41,625 nucleotides of DNA from positions 1 to 41,625 of the forward strand of contig SYIK01000009.1 in assembly GCA_005798905.1 (NCBI GenBank), in the 5' to 3' direction. The DNA is from Bacteroidota bacterium. GTDB taxonomy: Bacteria > Bacteroidota > Bacteroidia > Chitinophagales > Chitinophagaceae. Position numbers and translations under genes: made by a program. This document shows, in pieces, positions 35,201 to 41,625 of the stretch. Below the pieces are notes generated by a model, which saw only the letters and a list, made by a program, of their open reading frames with translations, was not told the origin of the DNA and did not search any database. How positions within the stretch are numbered: the first letter of the stretch is position 1; each line of letters starts with the position of its first letter.

Positions 35201-35418
35201 TTGTCGATGGTGTCATTTATTTCGACAGAGCAAAAGACAAAGAAATGCAGAAACAAATACAAGCTGAAAGAAATAGACTGGTGCAAAAAATGTTGAGCGA
35301 AAAAAAATCAGGAATGCCTGTAATGCCCGCTACGCCAAGTTTTCAATTTGTAAATGTTTGTGGCGATCATGGACATAGTCACGGATTATTGGCAATTGAT
35401 TTAATCGAAGGCAATTAA
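32299..35418 (+). CDS. Secreted two-domain amidohydrolase-family protein
   Basis: 1039 residues with a signal peptide (1-23, MKKIKIFSSLLAALIISNAIISQ). Residues 30-440 are a degenerate amidohydrolase domain: the HxH metal site is replaced (YIYPSLIDIYSDYG). Residues about 450-590 are a beta-rich linker domain. Residues 600-1010 are a second, apparently competent amidohydrolase: DEHSHIAS (HxH), TCHSYV, FTHILEGYK and NSDDAEMARRL supply His/His/Asp, and it ends with the composite beta sandwich KTGSIKVGKDADLVLWSYDPL. The extreme C-terminus is His-rich (CGDHGHSHG), a possible metal site. The imidazolonepropionase-like superfamily hydrolyses cyclic amides or peptides, but the true substrate is unknown. 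A related gene follows 17 bases later. Confidence 0.87.
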   Translation: MKKIKIFSSLLAALIISNAIISQQTFPVNGIAEPREGCYAFTNATIVKDGQVTLTDATLLIKNGKVIAVGNTLTIPADAVVINCTGKYIYPSLIDIYSDYGVASPQRPQGAGPTTAAAFFSQQPQYASNTKGAFGWNQAIHSETDAVRLFVSDDAKAKPIRDLGFGTVLTHQKDGIARGTGAVVLLSGEKENLTFIKEKASAHYSFAKGTSSQSYPSSMMGSVALIRQTYLDAQWYKNKPTKEGVNISLQSWNDNQNLLQIFEETDKWGAIRADKIGDEFGVQYILKGGTNEYQRINEMAATKASFILSLNFPQAQDVEDPNDARFIALNDMKHWELAPTNPAAFEKAAIPFCLTASDLRDVKQFWPNLRKAIDNGLSEAKAFEALTKNPATWLGIYDKVGSIEIGKIANFLITSGNLFDEKTTIHQNWVNGEKKSVKEDNWFDVKGTYDLVINSDGISTNYILDVKGTNVASVIGKDTMTAKFSHDGKMVKISFAANPPKRKPMPVDSTRTMQRPAGGMMATMTQISSGPVIRLSGVSNGNVWNGFGEDSLGNKLTWTASFVKAGETKANVVKKKEAAKLGNITYPFLAFGNESLPKQENILIKNATVWTSDKAGKLLNTDVLIKAGKIAQIGKNISDASAKLIDGTDKHLTAGIIDEHSHIASFSTNEGAQTVTSEVRIGDNINPDDINIYRQLSGGVTSSHILHGSANTIGGQTQLLKMRWGATDEGMKFQGWPGYIKFALGENVKRSSSTQGNTRYPDTRMGVEQVLTDAFNRAKEYENALKGPDAKNVRRDLELDALVEILNNKRFITCHSYVQSEITAALRVADKLGFKFKTFTHILEGYKVADKMKAHGASAATFSDWWAYKFEVQDAIPANPSIMHGVGMNVVINSDDAEMARRLNHEAAKSVKYGGMNEEDALKMITINPAKALQVEDKTGSIKVGKDADLVLWSYDPLSIYAKSIYTIVDGVIYFDRAKDKEMQKQIQAERNRLVQKMLSEKKSGMPVMPATPSFQFVNVCGDHGHSHGLLAIDLIEGN

Positions 35419-35435
35419 TTTTAAAAAAGAAGAAA

Positions 35436-36746
35436 ATGAAAAAAATAATTCTAAAATTTATTCTTACAGTTGCAACACCTGCTTTTTTAATAGCACAGGA
35501 TAATGTATATCCTGTAACTACTGCAACCGATGTATTGATTGAAAATGCAACCATTCATATTGGAAACGGACAAGTGATAGAAAAAGGATCTGTACTTGTT
35601 TCCAAAGGAAAAATTGTTTCAGTTGGTGTGGAAACAATGAATGCTAAAAATGCAATGCGCATTGACGCAAACGGAAAACATCTTTATCCTGGTTTGATAT
35701 TAGCGTCATCCACATTGGGATTAGTGGAAATGGGAAGTAATGCCGGCAGGCCCATGAATGATGCATCAGAAATTGGAGAGATGAATTCCAATGTTCGTGC
35801 AATTGTAGCTTACAATTCCGATTCTAAAATAATAAACACATTGCGCAGCAATGGAATTTTATTAGCCAATGTAATTCCACAAGGAGGAACATTAACAGGT
35901 TTATCATCCGTTGTACAATTGGATGCATGGAATTGGGAAGATGCGGCATACCGAATGGATGCCGGTGTAAATTTTTCAATGCCGGAATTGTTCAATCGCC
36001 CAAATCCGTTTGCAGCAATGTTTGGAATTTCGATGCCGCAAAATGATCCAACAAAACAAGCATTGGAAACAATTGAAAAAGTAAAAGTATTTTTTCGCGA
36101 AGCAAAAGCTTACGCAGCAGAAACGGCACATGCGGAAACAAACTTAAAGTTTGAAGCAGTAAAAGAACTTTTTACAAAAACACATAAACTGTATATCAAC
36201 TGCAATACAGTAAAACAAATGTTGATTGCAATTGACTTTGTAAAAGAGTTTGGATTTGAAGTTGTAATTAATGGTGGAAGCGACAGTTGGCAAATTGCCA
36301 ATTTGCTTCGTCAAAATAATATTTCAGTGATCCTTGGTCAACAACATAGTTTGCCAACTTTGCAAGATGACGATATAGATCAACCCTATAAAACAGCTGC
36401 AATTTTGCAAAAGGCAGGCGTATTGTTTGCAATAAATGATGAAGACTCGCAAAACAGAGGTAGGAATCTTCCTTTCAATGCGGGAACAGCAGCGGCTTAC
36501 GGACTTACAAAGGAAGAAGCGCTTTCGGCAATTACCTTAAATGCAGCAAAAATTTTAGGAATTGAAAATCGTACAGGTTCCATTGAAGTTGGAAAAGATG
36601 CAAATCTTGTATTAAGCGAAGGCGATATTTTAGATATGCGTTCAAGTAAAATTGGATTTGCATTAATTCAAGGGAGGGTAATTAGCTTGGATGACAAACA
36701 CAAACAATTGTACGAACGCTATAAACACAAATACGGATTGAAATAA
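35436..36746 (+). CDS. Secreted amidohydrolase-like protein, degenerate active site
   Basis: 436 residues with a signal peptide (about 1-20, MKKIILKFILTVATPAFLIA). The N-terminal and C-terminal beta-sandwich pieces of an imidazolonepropionase-like amidohydrolase are clear (VLIENATIHIGNGQVIEKGSVLVSKGKIVSVG; LSAITLNAAKILGIENRTGSIEVGKDANLVLSEGDIL). The place of HxH reads LYPGLILASSTLG, and FAINDEDSQNRGRNLPFNAG stands where the catalytic Asp region should be. Both this protein and the first half of its upstream neighbour have lost the HxH motif, and they also share NVIPQGG / GTGAVVLLSG-like segments, so it may be a paralogue of that half. It is co-transcribed with the upstream gene and ends before a terminator. 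Perhaps a non-catalytic partner. Confidence 0.83.
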   Translation: MKKIILKFILTVATPAFLIAQDNVYPVTTATDVLIENATIHIGNGQVIEKGSVLVSKGKIVSVGVETMNAKNAMRIDANGKHLYPGLILASSTLGLVEMGSNAGRPMNDASEIGEMNSNVRAIVAYNSDSKIINTLRSNGILLANVIPQGGTLTGLSSVVQLDAWNWEDAAYRMDAGVNFSMPELFNRPNPFAAMFGISMPQNDPTKQALETIEKVKVFFREAKAYAAETAHAETNLKFEAVKELFTKTHKLYINCNTVKQMLIAIDFVKEFGFEVVINGGSDSWQIANLLRQNNISVILGQQHSLPTLQDDDIDQPYKTAAILQKAGVLFAINDEDSQNRGRNLPFNAGTAAAYGLTKEEALSAITLNAAKILGIENRTGSIEVGKDANLVLSEGDILDMRSSKIGFALIQGRVISLDDKHKQLYERYKHKYGLK

Positions 36747-36768
36747 TAAAGTAGAAGTAGTATATTTT

Positions 36769-36800
36769 AAAAGCCAACTTTTTTTAAAGTTGGCTTTTAT
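36769..36800. terminator. Bidirectional terminator
   Basis: AAAAGCCAACTTT (36769-36781) pairs with AAAGTTGGCTTTT (36786-36798) over 13 bp with a TTTT loop. T-rich sequence follows on the plus strand and an A-rich flank precedes, so it can terminate both the amidohydrolase pair (plus) and the transposase gene (minus) that converge here. Confidence 0.88.
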
Positions 36801-36802
36801 TT

Positions 36803-37237
36803 TTATTCTACAATATGTTGCCAGCCATATTTTTTCATAAAATCATCTACTTCTTCTTTAAATGTTGTTTTGCTGTGATGTTCTTCTTGATTAAAGATGT
36901 ATTGCCTTGTTGCATCTAAATGACTTTCACTTACACCAACAGCCCAATAATCATCTTGCCACATAAATTTATCTTCAATCAATTTGTTTTGATTGATCCA
37001 AAAGGAAGATTCGCCTTTTATAAGTTGTGCTACTTTACTTATACTTTGGTCTTTATTTAATGAAATCAAACAATGCGCATGATCTGCAAATCCATTTACA
37101 CAATCCAACCAAATTTCTTTTTCTTTTGCATTTTGCTTGATGTGCTGAAAAACTTTTTTTCTAATGCTTTGATGTAAATAGGGAATTCTGTTTTTTGTAG
37201 AGAAAACTAAATGAACCCAAATTCTAACCCAACTCAT
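36803..37237 (-). CDS. IS200/RAYT-type Y1 transposase
   Basis: 144 residues. WVRIWVHLVFSTKNRIPYL opens the fold. GFADHAHCLISL contains the HUH pair (H-A-H) and ATRQYIFNQEEHH has the single catalytic tyrosine. The family cleaves single-stranded DNA at hairpins through a 5'-phosphotyrosine link. IS200/IS605 TnpA and the domesticated REP-associated tyrosine transposases (RAYT) share this fold. No tnpB or passenger gene is present, and classical IS ends are not seen on both sides. Several palindromes lie directly upstream (37258-37424). The lone gene plus adjacent palindromes favours a RAYT, but an IS200 remnant is possible. Confidence 0.85.
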   Translation of the reverse strand: MSWVRIWVHLVFSTKNRIPYLHQSIRKKVFQHIKQNAKEKEIWLDCVNGFADHAHCLISLNKDQSISKVAQLIKGESSFWINQNKLIEDKFMWQDDYWAVGVSESHLDATRQYIFNQEEHHSKTTFKEEVDDFMKKYGWQHIVE

Positions 37238-37257
37238 TTTGATTTTGAATTAATGAA

Positions 37258-37424
37258 GCTAAAGCTAAGATTAATTATTCTTTTTTAACTCAGTCAGTTG
37301 AAACTGACTGCAATGAATAGTTGTTTTGTTTTTCATTCAAATAATTAGTCATTCATTTATTTATTGCAGTTTGCTTTAGCAAACAGATAAAAGAAAGTTT
37401 CTTCTGATTTATTTTGCTTTAGCA
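37258..37424. repeat. Palindrome cluster upstream of the transposase
   Basis: The segment contains a perfect hairpin CAGTCAGT-TGAA-ACTGACTG (37291-37310), an inverted pair ACTGCAAT/ATTGCAGT (37307-37314 with 37363-37370), a hairpin GTTTGC-TTTA-GCAAAC (37369-37384) and three copies of GCTTTAGC (inverted at 37258-37265, direct at 37373-37380 and 37416-37423). These nested arms resemble the REP or subterminal hairpins that Y1 transposases recognise. The 206-base gap has no ORF. Confidence 0.6.
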
Positions 37425-37443
37425 TCATTTTTATACAAAATGC

Positions 37444-40400
37444 TTATTCTCTTCCGTGGCAATGCTTGAATTTTTTACCGCTTCCGCAAGGGCAAATATC
37501 ATTGCGGCCAATTTTTGGTGCAACTTTTACTGGTTCATTTTTTACGGATGTCGAAGTAGTATCTTGGTAACTATTATCAGCAGTATGTCCCATTCCTTCC
37601 GTTTCTTGTTTGCTTATTTTTAAACTGCTTAAATCTGTTTTTTCTTTTTTGCCTTCGCGTAGTGGCGCATTGCCGTGTTGCTGTACAATGACTGCGTGAG
37701 AAAGAAATGCAACAATGTCTTTGTTCACTTCGCTATCCATTTTTTTGAACAAATTAAATGCCTCCATTTTAAAAATTACTAATGGATCTTTTTGTTCCAA
37801 GTAAGCCGTTTGCACACTTTGTTTCAAATCGTCCATTGCACGCAAATGTTCTTTCCATGCATTATCAATAATGCTTAGCGTAATGTTTCTTTCCAATGCA
37901 CTGCAAAGCGCTTCACCGTTGGAGTCGATAGTGCGTTGCATATTCGACAGCACATTAATTCCTTTTCTTCCATCTCCAAAAGGAACTACAACATTTTCAA
38001 TATTGTTTCCTTGTTGCAAACGAATGTTTTTAAAAACAGGAACAGCTGTTTTTTTCAGTTCTTCTTTTTTGTGTTGGTAATTAATTGTTGCTTCTTGATA
38101 CAATGATTCTGCTAATGCAGCTTCGTTCGATTTTAAAAATTCTTCTTTGGAAATTTTTGTGTCCATTCCAAAATTTACAATGCAATCAAGTTTGAATCCT
38201 TCAAAATCATCTTGTTCACGGTAAGTACTAATTAATCCTTCGGCAACAATATAAAAAGCATTGTCAATATCAAGTGCAAGTCGATTTCCCAATAATGCAT
38301 GTTGGCGTTTTCCGTAAACAACTGTTCGTTGTTTATTCATCACATCATCATATTCCAATAATCTTTTTCTTATACCAAAATTATTTTCTTCTACTTTTTT
38401 CTGTGCTCTTTCAATCGAGTTTGTAATCATGCTGTGTTGAATTACTTCACCTTCTTGATAACCCAATCGGTCCATAATTTTAGCAATTCGTTCGCTTCCA
38501 AACATGCGCATCAAATCGTCTTCCAATGCCACATAAAATTGAGATGAACCTGGATCTCCTTGTCTGCCAGAACGGCCACGTAGCTGACGATCCACACGAC
38601 GACTATCGTGTCTTTCTGTTCCAATAATTGCCAGACCGCCCGAATCTTTTACTCCTGTTCCTAATTTAATATCTGTACCACGACCAGCCATATTTGTTGC
38701 AATCGTAATAGCTCCGGCAAATCCTGCTTCGGCAACAATCTGCGCTTCGCGTGCATGTTGTTTTGCATTTAAAACATTATGTGGAATTTTTTTTACTTGC
38801 AACATTTTACTCAACAGTTCACTTACTTCCACCGAAGTGGTACCAACAAGTACAGATCTGCCAGCAGTTCTCAGCTTTTCCACTTCTTCAATTACAGCTT
38901 TGTATTTTTCTCTTTTTGTTTTGTAAACTAAATCCTGATGATCGCGGCGAATCATTTTTAAATTAGTTGGAACAGTAACCACATCTAATTTATAAATACT
39001 CCAAAATTCTGCTGCTTCGGTTTCGGCAGTTCCCGTCATACCGCATAATTTATGGTACATGCGGAAATAGTTTTGCAGTGTTACCGTTGCATAGGTTTGC
39101 GTTGCTGCTTCTATTTTTACATTTTCTTTTGCTTCAATTGCTTGGTGCAATCCATCAGAATATCTTCTGCCATCCAAAATACGACCTGTTTGTTCGTCCA
39201 CTATTTTTACTGCACCTTCCAATACTACATATTCTACATCTTTTGCAAACATGGTGTATGCTTTTAGCAATTGCTGTACGGTGTGAATACGATCGGCTTT
39301 TGTACGAAAATCATTTAATGCAATTTCTTTCTTGCGCAATTTCTCCTCAGCGCTTTCCTCGGCTTTTTCAATTTCAGCAAGTTTAATTCCTACATCGGGA
39401 AGAATAAAAAAGTCATCATCTTCTCCCGACTTAGTTATTAGCGCAATGCCTTTATCTGTAAGATCTACAGAATTACTTTTTTCGTCGATATAAAAAAGTA
39501 GTTCTTCATCTACTTTGGGCATTTCTTTTTGTTGATCGGCGAGATAATAATTTTCTGTTTTTTGTAACTTCACTCTTACGCCTTGTTCACTCAAATATTT
39601 AATTGTCGGTCCGTATTTTGGTAATCCGCGATGTGCCCTGAATAAATGAAGTCCGCCACTTTTTGGATCATCGTCATTTTCTGCAAAATGTTTTTTTGCA
39701 TCATTCAAAGAATTGCGGACAATTCTTTCTTGCGCTTCTACCAATTGCAGAATTCTTGGTTTTAAAAGATGGTATTGTTGTTCATCTCCTTTCGAAACAG
39801 GACCGGAAATAATCAATGGAGTTCTGGCATCATCAATTAAAACGCTATCGGTTTCATCCACCATTGCAAAATGATGTTTGCGTTGCACCATTTCTTCGGG
39901 CGAGTGAACCATATTATCTCTCAAAAAATCAAAACCAAATTCATTGTTTGTGCCGTAAGTAATGTCGGCTAAATAGGCATTTCTTCTATCGTCACTATTG
40001 GGTTGGTATTTGTCGATACAATCTACTTTCAATCCCAACCATTCAAAAATAGTTCCATTCCATTCCTGATCTCGTCGCGCCAAATAATCGTTTACAGTTA
40101 CAATATGAACACCTTCTCCGGCCAATGCATTTAAATAAGCAGGCAAAGTGGACACTAAAGTTTTTCCTTCGCCGGTAGTCATCTCGGCTATCTTACCGGA
40201 ATGCAAAACAATACCACCAATAAGTTGAACATCGTAGTGAAGCATATTCCAATTAATTGCTCCTCCGGCTGCAGTCCAAGTATTTTTATAAATTGATTTA
40301 TCGCCGTCAATTTTTATGTAATCTTTTTTAATGCTGTAATCACGGTCAAGTTGAGTGGCTGTGGCTGTGAGTTCCAAATTATTTTTAAAACGGTTCGCCG

Positions 40401-40755
40401 TTTCTTTTACCACTGCAAATGCTTCCGGTAAAATAATTTCTAACGCTTCTTCTATTTTTTTATCTCTTTCTTTTTTTAATAAATCAACCGATTGATAAAT
40501 CGTGTCTTTGCCAATCAGGTCATTAAAAGGAAGCGCTTCCGCATTTTTATTTGCTGCGTCAATTTCAGCATCAATTGCTGTTAAATATTCTTTTATTCGG
40601 TTGCGGAATTCTTGTGTTTTATTTCGCAACTCATCATTGGAAAGTTGTTGAAATGAAGAAAAATGTTGATTGATTTTGTCAACAACAGGTAAAATTTTCT
40701 TAATGTCTTTTTCCGATTTGTTGCCGCCAAATAATTTTGAAATAAATCCAAGCAT
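37444..40755 (-). CDS. secA: Protein translocase ATPase SecA
   Basis: 1103 residues, longer than E. coli SecA (901) but usual for Bacteroidota, which carry an insertion in the ATPase region. Start MLGFISKLFGGNKSEKDIKKILPVVDKIN. Walker A is MTTGEGKTLV, the DEAD-like Walker B reads VDETDSVLIDDARTPLIISG, the cross-linking domain follows, and the second ATPase lobe holds AGRSVLVGTTSVEVSELLS, NMAGRGTDIKLG and RRVDRQLRGRSGRQGDPGSSQFY. The scaffold and wing domains follow (AYLEQKDPLVIFKMEAFNLF). The C-terminus is a zinc-binding SEC-C motif, CPCGSGKKFKHCHG, for SecB or ribosome contact. Monocistronic by position, with about 200 bases of non-coding sequence upstream. Confidence 0.98.
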   Translation of the reverse strand: MLGFISKLFGGNKSEKDIKKILPVVDKINQHFSSFQQLSNDELRNKTQEFRNRIKEYLTAIDAEIDAANKNAEALPFNDLIGKDTIYQSVDLLKKERDKKIEEALEIILPEAFAVVKETANRFKNNLELTATATQLDRDYSIKKDYIKIDGDKSIYKNTWTAAGGAINWNMLHYDVQLIGGIVLHSGKIAEMTTGEGKTLVSTLPAYLNALAGEGVHIVTVNDYLARRDQEWNGTIFEWLGLKVDCIDKYQPNSDDRRNAYLADITYGTNNEFGFDFLRDNMVHSPEEMVQRKHHFAMVDETDSVLIDDARTPLIISGPVSKGDEQQYHLLKPRILQLVEAQERIVRNSLNDAKKHFAENDDDPKSGGLHLFRAHRGLPKYGPTIKYLSEQGVRVKLQKTENYYLADQQKEMPKVDEELLFYIDEKSNSVDLTDKGIALITKSGEDDDFFILPDVGIKLAEIEKAEESAEEKLRKKEIALNDFRTKADRIHTVQQLLKAYTMFAKDVEYVVLEGAVKIVDEQTGRILDGRRYSDGLHQAIEAKENVKIEAATQTYATVTLQNYFRMYHKLCGMTGTAETEAAEFWSIYKLDVVTVPTNLKMIRRDHQDLVYKTKREKYKAVIEEVEKLRTAGRSVLVGTTSVEVSELLSKMLQVKKIPHNVLNAKQHAREAQIVAEAGFAGAITIATNMAGRGTDIKLGTGVKDSGGLAIIGTERHDSRRVDRQLRGRSGRQGDPGSSQFYVALEDDLMRMFGSERIAKIMDRLGYQEGEVIQHSMITNSIERAQKKVEENNFGIRKRLLEYDDVMNKQRTVVYGKRQHALLGNRLALDIDNAFYIVAEGLISTYREQDDFEGFKLDCIVNFGMDTKISKEEFLKSNEAALAESLYQEATINYQHKKEELKKTAVPVFKNIRLQQGNNIENVVVPFGDGRKGINVLSNMQRTIDSNGEALCSALERNITLSIIDNAWKEHLRAMDDLKQSVQTAYLEQKDPLVIFKMEAFNLFKKMDSEVNKDIVAFLSHAVIVQQHGNAPLREGKKEKTDLSSLKISKQETEGMGHTADNSYQDTTSTSVKNEPVKVAPKIGRNDICPCGSGKKFKHCHGRE

Positions 40756-40867
40756 GTAAAATGAGTTAATTAAATAGTTGTAGTCAATTCTAAATTATGT
40801 TAAAAACTGTTTAGGCATTATTCAAAAATTATGCTACAAATATTGATGAGACAAATTGACAAGGGCA

Positions 40868-40875
40868 CAAATATA
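40868..40875 (-). promoter_or_regulatory. Candidate secA promoter -7 box
   Basis: The minus strand reads TATATTTG, a full match to TAnnTTTG, 112 bases before the secA ATG. A TTGAC lies upstream on the same strand but about 27 bases away, longer than normal. The implied leader of roughly 105 nt is AT-rich with no clear structure. Confidence 0.4.
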
Positions 40876-40967
40876 GTTGATAGTTGTGAGTTGTTTGTTT
40901 GTCAACATTCGCTATAAATGTATTTTCAAGTTTAAAAAATAACAACAGTTTAGAAAGGTGGCCTAAT

Positions 40968-41004
40968 AAAAAACCCTCACACAATTACTGTTTGAGGGTT
41001 TTTA
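40968..41004 (-). terminator. Terminator downstream of tRNA-Glu
   Basis: AAAAACCCTCA (40969-40979) and TGAGGGTTTTT (40993-41003) form an 11-bp perfect stem with a 13-nt loop. On the minus strand it lies 21 bases beyond the tRNA-Glu 3' end and is followed by T-rich sequence, so it terminates the tRNA transcript. Confidence 0.88.
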
Positions 41005-41024
41005 TCTTTCTAAAATTCTTTTTG

Positions 41025-41096
41025 TAGCCCGTACGAGATTCGAACTCGTATCACCACCGTGAAAGGGTGGTGTCCTAACCCTTAGACGAACGGGCC
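41025..41096 (-). tRNA. tRNA-Glu (anticodon UUC)
   Basis: On the minus strand the acceptor stem GGCCCGT/ACGGGCT (first pair G-U) is followed by discriminator A. The anticodon stem CCACC/GGTGG closes loop CTTTCAC, giving anticodon TTC. The T arm has GAGTTCGAATCTC. Length is 72 bases with a short variable loop. The CCA end is not encoded. A promoter and a terminator flank it, so it is a single-gene unit. Confidence 0.96.
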
Positions 41097-41110
41097 GTTT
41101 TTAGGGACGG

Positions 41111-41141
41111 CAAAGGTAGGTTTCCGAGGTTTGTTGACAAA
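41111..41141 (-). promoter_or_regulatory. tRNA-Glu promoter (Bacteroidota type)
   Basis: On the minus strand the -33 element TTTG (41138-41141) and the -7 box TACCTTTG (41111-41118) are separated by 19 bases, the classic Bacteroidota spacing. The box ends 15 bases before the tRNA 5' end. This is one of the two cleanest promoters in the window. Confidence 0.82.
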
Positions 41142-41199
41142 ATAATTTTAAAAAATAATTCATTGATTTAAAAATAAATTTAGGATTCAAAAGAGTGAA

Positions 41200-41227
41200 T
41201 TGTCTTAACTGAGTTTTATTACCTTTG
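41200..41227 (+). promoter_or_regulatory. gapA promoter (Bacteroidota type)
   Basis: The -7 box TACCTTTG (41220-41227) is identical to that of the S10 operon and tRNA-Glu. A -33 TTG lies at 41200-41202, giving a 17-base spacer, slightly short. The start codon of the GAPDH gene is 26 bases after the box. Confidence 0.7.
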
Positions 41228-41252
41228 CTCCTCAATTTTTAAACTTGAAAAT

Positions 41253-41625
41253 ATGAGTAATGTAAGAGTAGCAATTAATGGTTTTGGAAGAATCGGAAGA
41301 TTGGTGTTTCGTCAAATTTATAAACTGGATGGAATAAATGTTGTAGCGATTAATGATTTAACAAACCCTAAAACATTAGCTCACCTTTTAAAATACGATA
41401 GTGCACAAGGAAGATTTGAAGAAGATGTAAAATCGACAGAAAATTCAATTGTAGTTAATAATGAAGATATAAAAATATATACCCAAAAAGATCCGAGCCA
41501 AATTCCTTGGGGACTTCACGAAGTGGATGTTGTAATTGAGTGTACCGGTTTTTTTGCCGATAAAACATTAGCAGAAAAACATATTGCTGCAGGAGCAAAA
41601 AGAGTATTTCTTTCTGCGCCGGCAA
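41253..41625 (+). CDS. gapA: Glyceraldehyde-3-phosphate dehydrogenase, type I (5' part, cut by window edge)
   Basis: The first 124 residues are visible, reading MSNVRVAINGFGRIGRLVFRQI: the NAD-binding GFGRIGR motif with the usual VAINDLT (D after strand 2). HLLKYDSAQGRF and the later WGLHEVDVVIECTGFFADKTLAEKHIAAGAKRVFLSAPA continue the GAPDH Rossmann domain. The catalytic Cys (SNASCTTN) would be just past the window. It is the glycolytic/gluconeogenic enzyme that oxidises glyceraldehyde-3-phosphate. It has its own promoter and is divergent from tRNA-Glu. Confidence 0.95.
   Translation, partial: MSNVRVAINGFGRIGRLVFRQIYKLDGINVVAINDLTNPKTLAHLLKYDSAQGRFEEDVKSTENSIVVNNEDIKIYTQKDPSQIPWGLHEVDVVIECTGFFADKTLAEKHIAAGAKRVFLSAPA

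Noticed and set aside
37238-37443. The palindrome cluster as a CRISPR array
   Set aside because: The repeats are 8 to 20 bases, irregularly spaced and inverted; there are no unique spacers of constant length and no cas genes.

Overview
The window is AT-rich bacterial chromosome from a member of the Bacteroidota, probably a Chitinophagaceae-like lineage (the family placement is inference). The evidence is a secreted protein with a type IX secretion sorting tail, Bacteroidota-type promoters (TAnnTTTG at -7), start codons mostly without a Shine-Dalgarno sequence, a SecA of about 1,100 residues, and the general protein character of the ribosomal genes. All of it reads as native chromosome. The only mobile-type gene is a solitary IS200-like/RAYT transposase. 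I see no CRISPR array, prophage or defence island.

Layout. 1-169: two minus-strand tRNA genes (Pro, cut by the window edge, and Ser). 266-487: a small PspC-like membrane protein. 484-3563: a three-gene minus-strand envelope locus (flippase-like membrane protein, FkbM-type methyltransferase, GT39/ArnT-like glycosyltransferase). 3636-7064: a small secreted PA14-like protein, a DEAD-box RNA helicase with a DbpA-type RNA-binding domain, an extragenic palindrome, and a T9SS-sorted surface protein. 7182-18749: the S10-spc ribosomal superoperon, rpsJ to secY, 22 genes in the classic order. It has a clear promoter, a terminator after secY and several unusual intergenic RNA-like structures. 18764-19564: map. 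19575-25691: a minus-strand block with an FAD oxidoreductase, sucD, an MlaF/MlaE ABC pair and a malic enzyme-phosphotransacetylase fusion. 25834-27096: a dicarboxylate/glutamate symporter divergent from the malic enzyme. 27100-32173: a minus-strand group read as deoC, full aldehyde dehydrogenase, truncated aldehyde dehydrogenase, SPOR-like protein, M20 amidohydrolase. 32299-36746: two large secreted amidohydrolase-family proteins. 36803-37443: the transposase and its palindromes. 37444-40755: secA. 41025-41096: tRNA-Glu. 41253 to the end: the start of a type I glyceraldehyde-3-phosphate dehydrogenase.

How the genes fit together. The centre is core translation and secretion: ribosomal proteins, SecY and SecA, and methionine aminopeptidase. 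Around it lies central carbon metabolism: succinyl-CoA synthetase alpha, malic enzyme, C4-dicarboxylate uptake, GAPDH, and deoxyribose-phosphate breakdown with acetaldehyde oxidation. Envelope functions are lipid transport, glycan modification and secreted hydrolase-like proteins.

The most interesting observations are these. (1) The deoC-linked aldehyde dehydrogenase pair looks like a split version of the two-domain ALDH16 family. (2) Nearly the same small hairpin precedes the start codons of both rpsJ and rplC, and the 214-nt gap between these genes is highly structured. (3) A terminator-like hairpin between rplO and secY buries a decoy ATG and supports a GTG start for secY. (4) Mutually exclusive hairpins lie between rpmD and rplO. 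(5) A RAYT-like transposase sits beside nested palindromes.
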